Shown here: one piece after another, positions 1-8,340 of the stretch
Layout of the letters: every line of letters begins with the position of its first letter
Position numbering within the stretch: position 1 is the first letter of the stretch
Assembly: GCA_900543885.1 (NCBI GenBank)
Contig: UQTA01000021.1
Location: 1-43,653, forward strand
Reading direction: 5' to 3'
DNA: 43,653 nt
From: an uncultured Clostridium sp.
GTDB lineage: Bacteria > Bacillota > Clostridia > Lachnospirales > Lachnospiraceae
Notes under the pieces: model-generated
What the model saw: the letters and a program-made list of their open reading frames with translations, nothing else
The model's database searches: none
What the model was told of the DNA's origin: nothing
Made by a program: the position numbers and the translations under genes

Positions 1-133
1 AAGAACTTGTGAGTAGTGTGTTACTTTTAACCACCAAAGCATACACGTTGAAACAGTAACTATAAATCGTGAGATTATAGCAAATCATCTAGCATATGCA
101 TATTTGTATATGTTTTTAGTAGCAGGATCATAA

Positions 134-877
134 ATGAGATACGAAGAACTGACGATCGAAGGCCGTAATGCCGTATTAGAGGCGTTTCGCTCCGGCAAGA
201 CCATTGACAAGCTGTTTGTATTAGATGGCTGTCAGGATGGCCCGGTGAGAACTATTGTTAGAGAAGCTAAAAAATACGATACGATTATTAATTATGTTGC
301 CAAAGAACGCTTAGACCAGATGTCTGAGACAGGAAAACATCAGGGTGTCATTGCTTATGCGGCTGCTTATGAGTATGCTGAGGTGGAGGACATGCTGAAA
401 CTGGCAGAAGAAAAAGGTGAACCGCCATTTTTATTCCTGCTTGACGGGATCGAAGATCCTCACAATCTGGGAGCTATCATCCGAACTGCCAATCTGGCTG
501 GCGCCCATGGAGTTATTATTCCTAAACGCCGTGCAGTTGGTCTGACAGCTACCGTTGCGAAGACATCGGCCGGTGCGCTTAATTATACTCCGGTTGCAAA
601 AGTTACAAACCTGACTGCTACAATGGAAGATCTGAAGAAAAAAGGTCTCTGGTTTGTATGTGCCGATATGGGCGGCGAGGTGATGTACAAGATGAATCTT
701 ACCGGCCCTATAGGACTTGTGATCGGAAATGAGGGGGAAGGCGTCAGCAAACTTGTAAAGGAACACTGCGATATGGTAGCATCCATTCCTATGAAGGGGG
801 ATATTGATTCCCTGAATGCTTCTGTTGCAGCAGGTGTTTTAGCTTATGAGATCGCGCGTCAGCGTCTGGCTAAATAA
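134..877 (+). CDS. rlmB: 23S rRNA (guanosine-2'-O)-methyltransferase, TrmH/SpoU family
   Basis: SPOUT-fold, SAM-dependent 2'-O-ribose methyltransferase of the RlmB/TrmH group, expected to modify a guanosine of 23S rRNA. The 247 residues are normal for the family. The N-terminal part (about 1-90) carries the substrate-binding domain, opening with EGRNAVLEAF. The three SpoU motifs follow: NLGAIIRTANLAGAHGV (about 112-128), LVIGNEGEGVS (about 194-204) and SLNASVAAGVLAYE near the C terminus. The ATG at 134 has a modest AGGA site 9 bases upstream. The closest alternatives are other TrmH-group enzymes; the exact guanosine cannot be read from sequence. In related Clostridia this gene often follows cysS and a mini-RNase III gene; those would lie outside the window. 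Confidence 0.9.
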   Translation: MRYEELTIEGRNAVLEAFRSGKTIDKLFVLDGCQDGPVRTIVREAKKYDTIINYVAKERLDQMSETGKHQGVIAYAAAYEYAEVEDMLKLAEEKGEPPFLFLLDGIEDPHNLGAIIRTANLAGAHGVIIPKRRAVGLTATVAKTSAGALNYTPVAKVTNLTATMEDLKKKGLWFVCADMGGEVMYKMNLTGPIGLVIGNEGEGVSKLVKEHCDMVASIPMKGDIDSLNASVAAGVLAYEIARQRLAK

Positions 878-924
878 TAGTCAGGAGCATTTGACGGCGC
901 GGCAGAACAAGGAGTTGAACAGCT

Positions 925-1887
925 TTGAAAAGAACAAAAAAGATAACAGCTGCCTTACTGGCAGCAGCAACTGTGATCACATCAGGCCAGACTGCTCTTA
1001 TGACAGGTCTGGCAGCGCAGCAGACTTCACAGACGGCGATTGAAGATGGGCAGGTTCCGTTATACAGCAAACCGGCAGGAAGTCATGTGCTGACACCGAT
1101 CGCGTCAGGTGTGACTGTATATAAAAATGATAAAGCTACTTTGGATGCATCTAATACAGCATCCGGCTATATTATGGTGAAATACACCGGCAGCGTAGGA
1201 AAGATCAAGGTCCAGGTGTCAAAAAGTGGTTCTGAGACCTATACATATGACTTAAACAGCAGTGGCACCTATGAAGTATTTCCATTATCTGAGGGAAATG
1301 GTACGTATCAGGTAAAAGTATTTGAAAATATTCAGGGAACCCAGTATTCCCAGGCGTTCAGCCAGAGTCTGGATGTAAATATTACAGATACCTTTGGACC
1401 GTTTTTATATCCCAATCAGTATGTAAACTTTAATCCTGCCAGTGCGGCTGTGCAGAAAGGCGCAGAACTTTCAGCAGGCGCTACGGACCAGATCACGGTT
1501 GTTACGGATATTTATAATTATGTGATCAATAACCTGACCTATGATACAGCGAAAGCGCAGTCTGTGCAGTCTGGTTATCTTCCAAATGTAGATGTAGTTC
1601 TTGCACAGAAAAAGGGCATCTGCTTTGACTATGCAGCTTTGATGACAGCTATGCTGCGTTCCCAGGATATTCCGACCAAGCTTGTAGTAGGATATACAGG
1701 AAGCCTTTATCACGCATGGATCAATGTATTTTTGGAAGGCCAGGGATGGGTGGATAATGTGATCTATTTTGACGGCCATGACTGGAAATTGATGGATCCT
1801 ACTTTTGCTTCTTCAGGAAAGCAGAGCCAGGAGATCATGAAGTATATTGGAAATGGTGCCAATTATAAGGCAAAATATAGTTATTAA
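925..1887 (+). CDS. Secreted transglutaminase-like cysteine protease-fold protein
   Basis: Exported protein with a C-terminal transglutaminase-like domain. It starts at TTG 925 behind an AAGGAG site (909-914). Residues 1-31 are a signal peptide (KRTKK, hydrophobic core, AQQ). Residues about 60-155 look like a beta-rich domain. The transglutaminase core has the triad C233 (KKGICFDYAALM), H263 (YHAWINVF) and D291 (LMDPTF), in the right order and spacing for the family. Proteins of this type usually act as cysteine peptidases or amidases on cell-wall or protein substrates rather than as cross-linkers; that role is inferred. It lies 47 bases after rlmB and 63 bases before the pilus-like cluster, so it could be co-transcribed with either. 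Confidence 0.82.
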   Translation: MKRTKKITAALLAAATVITSGQTALMTGLAAQQTSQTAIEDGQVPLYSKPAGSHVLTPIASGVTVYKNDKATLDASNTASGYIMVKYTGSVGKIKVQVSKSGSETYTYDLNSSGTYEVFPLSEGNGTYQVKVFENIQGTQYSQAFSQSLDVNITDTFGPFLYPNQYVNFNPASAAVQKGAELSAGATDQITVVTDIYNYVINNLTYDTAKAQSVQSGYLPNVDVVLAQKKGICFDYAALMTAMLRSQDIPTKLVVGYTGSLYHAWINVFLEGQGWVDNVIYFDGHDWKLMDPTFASSGKQSQEIMKYIGNGANYKAKYSY

Positions 1888-1950
1888 AGACGGATAAAGT
1901 GTACATGTGAAAGTGTCCAATGTGGGACATAAATGACAGGGGGAAATGCA

Positions 1951-3024
1951 ATGGCAGAACTTGAAAATAAGGATGATAAAAACAGACAGTGGCGCCCTTA
2001 TTCCTACAGTGAACTGTCTGCTTTCTGCCTGCAGATCTCGCTGCTTCTGGAAGCTGCGGTGCCATTAGATGAAGGATTTTCCATTATGGCAGAGGATGCT
2101 GCGGATGAAAAAGAAAAGAAAATGCTTCTTTATATGGCAGAGGGAGCAGAGCTGGGAGATCCCTGTTTTAAAGTTTTAGAAGATACAGGTGTATTTCCGC
2201 CTTATGTGATCCGTATGGCCAAATTGGGGCAGGAAACAGGTACTTTGGATCAGATGATGAAATCTCTTTCTGACTATTATGAGAAAGAAGACCGGCTGAT
2301 CCGGGCAGTAAAAAACGCAGTTACCTATCCGGCTATGATGATCGTTATGCTCCTTGTGGTATTATTTGTCCTGTTTGTAAAAGTAATGCCTATTTTCTCA
2401 AAGGTATATGAACAGCTGGGAGCGGAAATGTCACCGGTGGCACAGTCTGCGATCCGTTTAGGCGGGATCTTCAGCGGTGCGGCTCTTGTTTTAACAGCTT
2501 TGATCGCTGTGATGATCGGGGCTGTGAGTATTGCAGGGAAAATGGGTATCCATGTTAATATTGTCCAGAATATGATCCGTCAGATAAAGAATCGCAGCAA
2601 GATCGCTCAGGCTATTGCAAAAAGACGTTTTACATCTGTTCTTTCTCTTACATTAAGAAGTGGACTGGAATTTGAAAAGGGACTGGAACTGGCAGGTGAG
2701 CTGGCTGAAAATGACGTGATATCAGAGCAGCTGAAAAAATGCTCTGAAAAACTGGAACTGGGCGAAAGTTACTATGAAGCACTAAAAGAAACAGGGATGT
2801 TTTCCGGTTTTTACATCCAGATGATAAAAGTAGGTACCAGAAGCGGTCATCTTGACAGCGTGATGGAAGAGATATCCAATGATTACGAAGAGATAACCGA
2901 CACTGCCATTGACAATATGATCGCAAGATTTGAGCCTACTATTGTAGCAGTACTGGCAGTATCAGTAGGTCTGGTGCTGCTTTCGGTCATGCTTCCTCTT
3001 GCGGGTGTACTTTCTGCCATTTAA
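1951..3024 (+). CDS. pilC: Type II secretion / type IV pilus inner-membrane platform protein (PilC/GspF family)
   Basis: Polytopic membrane protein that forms the platform on which the pilus ATPases act. Two homologous T2SSF domains are visible. The first spans about residues 18-145 (SAFCLQISLLLEAAVPLDEGF, ending in a hydrophobic segment MMIVMLLVVLFVLFVKVMPIF). The second spans about 225-350 (RRFTSVLSLTLRSGLEFEKGL, ending in a hydrophobic segment near IVAVLAVSVGLVLLSVMLPLAGV). A central membrane span lies near 175-195. ATG 1951 is preferred because the GGGGG ribosome site (1939-1943) is 7 bases upstream. The in-frame ATG at 1933 has no site. At 357 residues it is a little shorter than typical PilC (about 400). 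It heads a cluster of small membrane proteins and a PilT ATPase. Confidence 0.88.
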   Translation: MAELENKDDKNRQWRPYSYSELSAFCLQISLLLEAAVPLDEGFSIMAEDAADEKEKKMLLYMAEGAELGDPCFKVLEDTGVFPPYVIRMAKLGQETGTLDQMMKSLSDYYEKEDRLIRAVKNAVTYPAMMIVMLLVVLFVLFVKVMPIFSKVYEQLGAEMSPVAQSAIRLGGIFSGAALVLTALIAVMIGAVSIAGKMGIHVNIVQNMIRQIKNRSKIAQAIAKRRFTSVLSLTLRSGLEFEKGLELAGELAENDVISEQLKKCSEKLELGESYYEALKETGMFSGFYIQMIKVGTRSGHLDSVMEEISNDYEEITDTAIDNMIARFEPTIVAVLAVSVGLVLLSVMLPLAGVLSAI

Positions 3025-3067
3025 CAGAAAGTGTGTGTGAGAACATGATGCAGACTGGAGGTATCCT

Positions 3068-3418
3068 GTGAAAATAAGAGTAAGTAGAGACAAAGAGGAT
3101 AAAGGGGAGTTTAGAGGGCTTCTGTTATCCTTTTTGCTGCTTTTAGCAGCAGCAGCCGTTTTTGGAGCCGGTTCCCTGAGATTTTTAAACAGAACCGGTG
3201 AAAGAAACCAGGAAACACTGCGCAAAGCCATTGCAAGGGCATCTGTGCAGTGTTATGCAATTGAAGGAAGGTATCCGCCCAGTGTGAAATATCTGGAAGA
3301 AAATTATGGGGTCCAGATCGACCATAATAAATACAATGTGTTTTATGACGGATTTGCTTCTAATATTATGCCGGAGATCACTGTGCTCCCGGCAGAACAG
3401 GAGGACGCTGTAAAATGA
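3068..3418 (+). CDS. Small pseudopilin-like membrane protein
   Basis: 116-residue protein from GTG 3068, with GGAGG (3057-3061) six bases upstream. It has one hydrophobic helix at about residues 17-39, then an alpha/beta tail. The stretch AIEGRYPPSVKYLEENYGV resembles the post-helix region of GspG-type pseudopilins, where a YPPS turn follows the long N-terminal helix. A canonical G|FTLIE prepilin cleavage site is absent; the residues before the helix are KGEFRGLLLS. The stop codon overlaps the next ATG by four bases (ATGA), indicating translational coupling. The likely role is a minor subunit of the pilus-like machine. This is inferred from position and architecture. Confidence 0.68.
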   Translation: MKIRVSRDKEDKGEFRGLLLSFLLLLAAAAVFGAGSLRFLNRTGERNQETLRKAIARASVQCYAIEGRYPPSVKYLEENYGVQIDHNKYNVFYDGFASNIMPEITVLPAEQEDAVK

Positions 3419-3915
3419 CAGAAAAGACACAGACAAAAGGACAGTCTATAAGCGGTCTTTTTACCATGCTTCTGTTTCTTGTATTCGTTTTATGCGCCCT
3501 TTTTTCTGTTCTTATGGGAAGTCAGGTGTATGAAAATATCACAAAACGCAGTGACGAGAATTTTTCAGGCACGACAGCATTAAGTTATATAGCCAATAAA
3601 ATACGCCAGGGTGACCGGCAAGATGGAGTGGATATAATAGAAGTAGACGGTACATCTGTGCTACAGCTAAAACAGAAGATCGGAGAAGAAACGTATCATA
3701 CCTGGATCTACTGGAAAGACGGCAGTATCCGGGAACTTTTTACAGATGAAAACAGCGGACTGGGCCTTGAAGACGGCCTTGAAATACTGGAATGTTCCGG
3801 GCTTTTTATGGAAAAAAAGGGAAGCAGCATTATTTTGCAGACCCAGGGAGAAGGAGCGGCAAGTTTAAAACTTTCATTAAGAAGCGGAGGAAAGGATGCC
3901 AATGAGCAGAAATAG
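3415..3915 (+). CDS. DUF4860-like membrane-anchored protein of the pilus-like cluster
   Basis: 166-residue protein with one transmembrane helix (about 14-36, LFTMLLFLVFVLCALFSVLMG) and an extracytoplasmic beta-rich tail containing TTALSYIANKIRQGD and LQLKQKIGEETYHTWIYWKDG. I recall proteins of this layout as DUF4860, found in Clostridia beside PilC and PilT genes; this assignment is from memory. ATG 3415 overlaps the upstream stop as ATGA and has GGAGG at 3400-3404. The helix followed by an IANKIRQ-like amphipathic stretch suggests a pseudopilin-like subunit without a typical peptidase site. Its 3' end overlaps the next gene by 20 bases. Confidence 0.75.
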   Translation: MTEKTQTKGQSISGLFTMLLFLVFVLCALFSVLMGSQVYENITKRSDENFSGTTALSYIANKIRQGDRQDGVDIIEVDGTSVLQLKQKIGEETYHTWIYWKDGSIRELFTDENSGLGLEDGLEILECSGLFMEKKGSSIILQTQGEGAASLKLSLRSGGKDANEQK

Positions 3916-4435
3916 AGGGTCTGGTTCTGGACCATTTTTGATGGAAATGGTAATAGCTGCCGGCTTTTTTATGCTTTGTGTGGCAGTCTGCCTTTCGGCT
4001 TTCGTGAAAGCAGACAGGATCAGCAAAAACGCCCGGGATATTAATCATGCAGTTTTGGCGGCGGAAAGTCTGACAGAAGAGATAAAGGCTGGAAATATAG
4101 AGAATTTTGGAACTTCCCTGCCGGATGGCAGCTTCAGTACAGTTCTAAAAAACTGGAAAACGGAAAATGCAGAGATCAATTCCAGGTATCAGCTGATAGA
4201 AAGCAGTGCAGATGTTCATACCTATCAGGTGGTATGGGATGAAGAATGGAATTGTTACTGTGACACAGGAGAACTGGAAAAAAATGGAAAAAAACTGGCT
4301 TATGCAGGAGAGATCACAACAGGTGTGAAAGATCAGATGCGGGAAATTGCAGTGGTTATTTTTGATTATGGAAATTCAGCTGACAGAGGAAGTGAGATCT
4401 TTCATATTTTTACAGAACAGTATGTGAAACCATGA
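3896..4435 (+). CDS. Prepilin-like protein with type III-style cleavage motif
   Basis: 179-residue protein. A basic leader (MSRNRGSGSG) is followed by G|PFLMEMVIAAGFFML, which fits the prepilin pattern of a Gly, a five-residue stretch ending in Glu at +5, then a hydrophobic helix. The helix spans about residues 14-34; the rest is a mixed soluble domain with NHAVLAAESLTEEIKAGN, typical of the post-helix region of minor pilins. ATG 3896 has GGAGG five bases upstream (3886-3890). ATG 3902 is equally possible. A cognate prepilin peptidase is not in the window. The gene overlaps its upstream neighbour and is 58 bases ahead of the next. Confidence 0.72.
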   Translation: MPMSRNRGSGSGPFLMEMVIAAGFFMLCVAVCLSAFVKADRISKNARDINHAVLAAESLTEEIKAGNIENFGTSLPDGSFSTVLKNWKTENAEINSRYQLIESSADVHTYQVVWDEEWNCYCDTGELEKNGKKLAYAGEITTGVKDQMREIAVVIFDYGNSADRGSEIFHIFTEQYVKP

Positions 4436-4493
4436 TGAAGATCATGCATACACCAAATACAAGAAGCAGGTATGATAGAAAGCAGGTGGAAGA

Positions 4494-4970
4494 ATGGCCG
4501 GAGAGGCAGCTAAACATAAAGTAAATATCGGTCTTACTTCTTTGATCCTTATTTTTATTATCTTATGTCTGTCTACGTTTTGCCTTTTGTCCTTAAGCAG
4601 TGCCAGGGGAGATTTAAGTCTGGCAGAAAGAAGTGCCCGGGCAGTGACAGAATACTACCAGGCAGACGCAAAAGGGGAAGAGTGGTTAAAACAGGCAGAT
4701 GCTGTTTTACAGAAAGAAACAGCCGGAAAGTCCATGTCACAGGAAGAAATCCAGTCTGCTGCCGGAAAACTGGCGTCAGAACTTGGCTGTAATGTAGATG
4801 AGGAAACAGGATATATAAGTACAGACATTTCCATGGAGCATGGACAGGCGCTGCATATCGACCTGGCGCTTACAGGAGATGAAAGCAGATATGAAGTGAA
4901 GTCATGGTATGTATATGACAGCGGCAATTATGAGATCGATGATTCTATGCCAGTGTGGAGTGGAAATTAG
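4494..4970 (+). CDS. Single-span membrane protein of the pilus-like cluster, function unknown
   Basis: 158 residues. A short cytoplasmic tail is followed by one hydrophobic helix (about 12-35, IGLTSLILIFIILCLSTFCLLSL) and an extracytoplasmic domain with a long charged helix (LAERSARAVTEYYQADAKGEEW) and a C-terminal beta-rich part. I do not recognise a named family. The topology (helix then ARGDLSLAERSA) matches the other small proteins of this cluster, so a structural or assembly role in the same machine is likely. ATG 4494 follows a GGTGGAAGA site. About 100 bases separate it from the ATPase gene; I found no convincing terminator there. Confidence 0.65.
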   Translation: MAGEAAKHKVNIGLTSLILIFIILCLSTFCLLSLSSARGDLSLAERSARAVTEYYQADAKGEEWLKQADAVLQKETAGKSMSQEEIQSAAGKLASELGCNVDEETGYISTDISMEHGQALHIDLALTGDESRYEVKSWYVYDSGNYEIDDSMPVWSGN

Positions 4971-5073
4971 GCTTTGCACAGGTTAAATGAGAGTTGAAGG
5001 ATATCGAAATGTGTGTCACGGTTTGATTTGGTTAAAATAAAAGAAATCGGGAATGATAACGGGAGGAAGAGTA

Positions 5074-6138
5074 ATGGAGGTAATGGAACTTCTGACACAG
5101 GCTGTGGAACAGAACGCAGCAGACATTTTTCTGGTTCCAGGTATGCCTTTTTCTTATAAGATCGGCGGACGTATCATCTGCCAGGGCGAAGAAAAAATCA
5201 TGCCGGATGAGATGGATCAGATGATAACAAGAATTTATGAAATAGCAAAAAACAGGAGCATGGAGCGGATCTTATCCCACGGAGATGATGACTTTTCTTT
5301 TGCAATTCCCGGTGTATCCAGATTCAGGGCCAATATCTTCCGTCAGAGAGGTTCTCTGGCAGCGGTTATCCGGGTAGTGCGTTTTGAACTTCCGGATGCC
5401 AGCCAGTTAAATCTGCCGGATGTGATCATGGGTATAGCTAAGCTTACCAGAGGAATGGTATTAGTAACGGGACCTGCCGGAAGCGGCAAAAGTACCACAC
5501 TTGCATGTATCATTGATGAGATCAATAAAAACCGTAATGCCCATGTTATTACACTGGAAGATCCGATCGAGTATCTGCACAGGCATAAAAAGAGCGTTGT
5601 TACCCAGCGTGAGATCGCAACCGATACAGACAGCTACGTTTCCGGTCTTCGCGCTTCTTTGCGCCAGGCACCAGATGTGATCTTACTTGGAGAAATGCGT
5701 GACCATGAGACGATCAGTATTGCCATGACCGCTGCAGAAACAGGCCATTTGATCCTGTCAACTCTGCATACGCTGGGAGCGGCCAATACCATTGACCGTG
5801 TGATCGATGCTTTTCCGCCAAATCAGCAGCAGCAGATCCGCACCCAGCTTTCTATGGTGCTGGATGCAGTGGTGTGTCAGCAGCTGGTTCCTACGTTAGA
5901 TGGCGGAGAACGTCCTGTTTTTGAGATCATGTTCTTAAATAATGCCATCAGAAATATGATCCGCGAGTCAAAGACCCATCAGATCGACGGTATCATTGCC
6001 ACCTCCCAGGAAGAAGGAATGGTATCCATGGACAACAGCCTCCTTGCTCTTTACAGACAAAATGTGATCAGCAAGGATACAGCAATTATCTACAGCAGCA
6101 ATACAGAGCTGATGGAGAAGAAGCTGGCAAGATTATAG
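5074..6138 (+). CDS. pilT: PilT-family pilus retraction-type ATPase
   Basis: Hexameric secretion/pilus ATPase of the PilT class. Start ATG 5074 (354 residues) is chosen because GGGAGG (5061-5066) lies 7 bases upstream; ATG 5053 has no site. The N-terminal PAS-like domain is followed by the RecA-like core. Walker A is GPAGSGKST (residues 133-141), the Asp box is ITLEDPIEYLH, Walker B is VILLGEMRD and the His box lies around STLHTLGAANTIDRVIDAFP. The AIRNMIRESKTHQI segment matches the AIRNLI..GKTHQI motif that marks PilT (retraction) rather than PilB (extension). No PilB is nearby, so this ATPase may power the local pilus-like machine alone or assist one encoded elsewhere. Confidence 0.93.
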   Translation: MEVMELLTQAVEQNAADIFLVPGMPFSYKIGGRIICQGEEKIMPDEMDQMITRIYEIAKNRSMERILSHGDDDFSFAIPGVSRFRANIFRQRGSLAAVIRVVRFELPDASQLNLPDVIMGIAKLTRGMVLVTGPAGSGKSTTLACIIDEINKNRNAHVITLEDPIEYLHRHKKSVVTQREIATDTDSYVSGLRASLRQAPDVILLGEMRDHETISIAMTAAETGHLILSTLHTLGAANTIDRVIDAFPPNQQQQIRTQLSMVLDAVVCQQLVPTLDGGERPVFEIMFLNNAIRNMIRESKTHQIDGIIATSQEEGMVSMDNSLLALYRQNVISKDTAIIYSSNTELMEKKLARL

Positions 6139-6202
6139 ATCAGATTATAGATCCTGAAAATTCCTTGCTGAATAGAGAATGCTTATTCAGGAAGGAGTTT
6201 TT

Positions 6203-7147
6203 ATGAAAACAGATAAAAGAAAGATCGTCATTGTGGGAACGGGAATGGTAGGCATGAGTTATGCATACTGCCTTTTGAATCAGTCTGTATGTGATGAACT
6301 GGTACTGATAGATGTGGATAAAAACAAGGCTGAGGGAGAGGCTATGGACTTAAATCATGGTCTTGCGTTTGCCGGTTCCAGCATGAAGATATATGCAGGG
6401 GAATACCAAGACTGTCAGGATGCAGATCTGGTGGTAGTAGCTGCGGGAGTTGCCCAGAAACAGGGAGAGACAAGGCTGGATCTTTTAAAGAGAAATACCC
6501 AGGTGTTCCGCTCTATCATTGAACCGGTAACAGCTTCCGGGTTTAATGGGATCTTTTTAGTAGCTACGAATCCTGTGGATATTATGACACGTATTACATG
6601 TACGTTGTCTGGTTTTAATCCCCGGCGGGTTTTGGGAAGCGGTACGGCCTTAGATACAGCAAGACTTCGTTATCTTTTAGGAGAGTTTTTACAGGTGGAT
6701 CCCAGAAATATCCACGCTTATGTTATGGGAGAACATGGGGACAGTGAATTTGTTCCCTGGAGCCAGGCATTTCTGGCGACAAAATCCATTTTAGAACTGG
6801 ACCGGGAACTGGAATCTTCCCTGACAACACATTTATTCCGAATTGAGGAAGAGGTGCGCACGGCAGCCTATAAGATCATTGAAGCCAAGAAAGCGACTTA
6901 TTATGGCATTGGTATGGCTCTGACCCGTATTACCAAGGCTATTTTAGGAGATGAACACAGTGTTCTCACTGTTTCTGCCATGCTGCGTGGGGAATATGAC
7001 CAGAGGGATGTATTTACTGGCGTTCCATGTATCCTGAATCAGAATGGGGTGCAGAGGATCCTGCCGTTGTCACTGACTGATGAAGAAAAAGAAAAATTTG
7101 ACGCTTCCTGTGATATACTAAGAGCAGGTTACGAAGGTATTTTATAG
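6203..7147 (+). CDS. ldh: L-lactate dehydrogenase
   Basis: Cytoplasmic NAD-dependent reduction of pyruvate to L-lactate, a fermentative NADH sink. Start ATG 6203 has GGAAGGAG upstream; 314 residues is the normal length. It has the Rossmann motif GTGMVGMSYAY near residue 13, the specificity loop GVAQKQGETRLDL with Q85 (the Gln that selects pyruvate over oxaloacetate in this family) and R91, then LDTAR with D151 and R154, and the catalytic H178 in GEHGDSE. These residues favour lactate rather than malate dehydrogenase. It lies 64 bases after pilT with no obvious terminator, but the function is unrelated. Confidence 0.93.
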   Translation: MKTDKRKIVIVGTGMVGMSYAYCLLNQSVCDELVLIDVDKNKAEGEAMDLNHGLAFAGSSMKIYAGEYQDCQDADLVVVAAGVAQKQGETRLDLLKRNTQVFRSIIEPVTASGFNGIFLVATNPVDIMTRITCTLSGFNPRRVLGSGTALDTARLRYLLGEFLQVDPRNIHAYVMGEHGDSEFVPWSQAFLATKSILELDRELESSLTTHLFRIEEEVRTAAYKIIEAKKATYYGIGMALTRITKAILGDEHSVLTVSAMLRGEYDQRDVFTGVPCILNQNGVQRILPLSLTDEEKEKFDASCDILRAGYEGIL

Positions 7148-7231
7148 CATATTTACGTATGATATTCATTCGGAACCGGGTTTCGTTTATGGGGCCAGGT
7201 CCGGGAAAATATACATGAGGAGGAAATGAAA

Positions 7232-7798
7232 ATGAAGGTTTTATTATTAAATGGAAGCCCAAGAAAGAATGGCTGCACCTACACAGCTTTGAATGTAGTT
7301 GCCGATACATTAAAGGCAGAAGGCATTGACGCAGAAGTATTCCAGGCGGGTGATCCAGATATGGAAAATGTAAAAGCGGCAGCAGTTAAATTAAAAGAAT
7401 CTGACGCATTAGTAGTAGGTTCCCCTGTTTACTGGGCATCCCCGACCGGTCAGATCATCGAATTCATGGACCGTCTGGCATCTGTAGCAGGAAAAGATAT
7501 GTTCTATAAACCGGCAGCAGCTGTGGCATCTGCCAGAAGAGCTGGAACGACTGCAACTTTAGATGTGCTCACAAAATATTTCTCCTATCATCAGATGCCG
7601 GTTGTGTCATCCTGTTACTGGAATATGGTACATGGAAATACACCGGAAGAAGTGATGAAAGACGAAGAAGGCATTCAGATCATGCGTATCCTGGGAAAGA
7701 ACATGGCATGGCTGTTAAAGTGTATTGAAGCAGGAAAGAAGGCCGGTGTGGCTGTTCCAGAAGCAGAAGATAAGATAAAAACCAATTTTATCCGATAA
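7232..7798 (+). CDS. Flavodoxin-fold NAD(P)H-dependent FMN oxidoreductase
   Basis: 188-residue flavoprotein of the NADPH-dependent FMN reductase / flavodoxin_2-like group. The phosphate-binding loop LLNGSPRKNGCTYTAL is at residues 4-19. The second flavin loop is GSPVYWASPTGQIIEFMDRL (about 67-86), and VASARRAGTTATLD follows. ATG 7232 is preferred to ATG 7226 because GAGGAGG (7217-7223) would be only two bases from the latter. No Cys cluster typical of iron-sulfur flavoproteins is visible. Electron acceptor unknown. It may be co-transcribed with ldh (84-base gap) and is followed by a strong terminator. Confidence 0.85.
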   Translation: MKVLLLNGSPRKNGCTYTALNVVADTLKAEGIDAEVFQAGDPDMENVKAAAVKLKESDALVVGSPVYWASPTGQIIEFMDRLASVAGKDMFYKPAAAVASARRAGTTATLDVLTKYFSYHQMPVVSSCYWNMVHGNTPEEVMKDEEGIQIMRILGKNMAWLLKCIEAGKKAGVAVPEAEDKIKTNFIR

Positions 7799-7826
7799 AT
7801 TACCAATAGTGTGAATACAGGATTGA

Positions 7827-7860
7827 GGAGGCTGTTGCAAAATACAGCCTCCATTTTTCT
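7827..7860 (+). terminator. Rho-independent terminator, repeat-derived
   Basis: Perfect 8-bp stem GGAGGCTG/CAGCCTCC with a 10-base loop TTGCAAAATA, then ATTTTTCTT. It closes the ldh/oxidoreductase transcription unit. The same stem-loop core occurs after glnS at 13608, at the left end of a foldback repeat. Confidence 0.85.
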
Positions 7861-7880
7861 TCCTCCGTTTTCTGCGCTTC
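7828..7880 (+). repeat. Truncated copy of the 13610-13779 foldback repeat (left end only)
   Basis: About 46 bases starting at GGCTGTTGCAAAATACAGCC match the left end of the element at 13610-13779 with only a handful of substitutions, including ATTTTTCT, TCCGTT and TCTGC in the same order. The right inverted end (TTTTGCAACAGCC) is not found downstream, so this is a partial copy. It directly precedes the Rpn-type gene remnant. Confidence 0.6.
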
Positions 7881-7914
7881 GCAGCAGCCTTTTAATTTGC
7901 TTTCCCCCCTTTTT

Positions 7915-7943
7915 TTGCCTAAATGATTGTAAAATGCTATAGT
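7915..7943 (+). promoter_or_regulatory. Candidate sigma-A promoter ahead of the gene remnant
   Basis: TTGCCT (7915-7920), 17-base spacer, TATAGT (7938-7943), 10 bases before the ATG at 7954. AAGGAT lies in between as a possible ribosome site. Confidence 0.45.
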
Positions 7944-7953
7944 AAGGATAAGC

Positions 7954-8310
7954 ATGATATTTCTAGCAATTCTAAAGGCATTCGCCATTTTCTTTTGTAA
8001 AAATCTTAGAAATCTTCAATGCTTAAAATTCCAAAAACAAAGCAGAGAGGATTCCAGTCTTTATGCAAAAAAGTCAGATCATGTAAGCCTGGAGCTGGAA
8101 ACATTAGTGCTCGAAGAAAAAGTAAAGAGAATGTTTAGAGAAGAATGCATGAAAATTGGAATGGAAGAGGGCGTAAAACGAGGAATTGAACAAGGGATAG
8201 AACAAGCAAGAAAAATCTTTCATCTATATCTTTCTGGAAGGTCGGAAGAAGATATTGCAAAAGAAACTGGGGAAGATATTGAATTAATCCCAAAAGTCTT
8301 GAATGGATGA
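7954..8310 (+). pseudogene. C-terminal remnant of an Rpn/PD-(D/E)XK nuclease-transposase family gene
   Basis: Open frame of 118 codons. Its last 65 residues (EEKVKRMFREECMKIGMEEG, then GIEQGIEQARKIFHLYLSGR and SEEDIAKETGEDIELIPKVL) look like the tail of recombination-promoting nuclease / putative transposase (Rpn, PDDEXK) proteins: a repetitive EGxxxGIEQG helix followed by a small C-terminal helical motif. The nuclease core (about 200 residues) is missing. The first 50 codons look like noise. Promoter-like and ribosome-site-like sequences upstream suggest an internal deletion of a once intact gene. It may still be translated, but I regard it as decayed. Confidence 0.6.
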
Positions 8311-8340
8311 AAATGATTCTTACTTGAATATGGAATATAT

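Noticed and set aside
1..133. Possible gene or tRNA at the left edge
   Set aside because: No open frame, no cloverleaf; only AT-rich sequence with short palindromes such as ATATGCATAT. No call made.
6203..7147. Malate dehydrogenase for the 6203 gene
   Set aside because: The specificity position is Gln (Q85 in QKQGETR), as in lactate dehydrogenases, where malate dehydrogenases have Arg.
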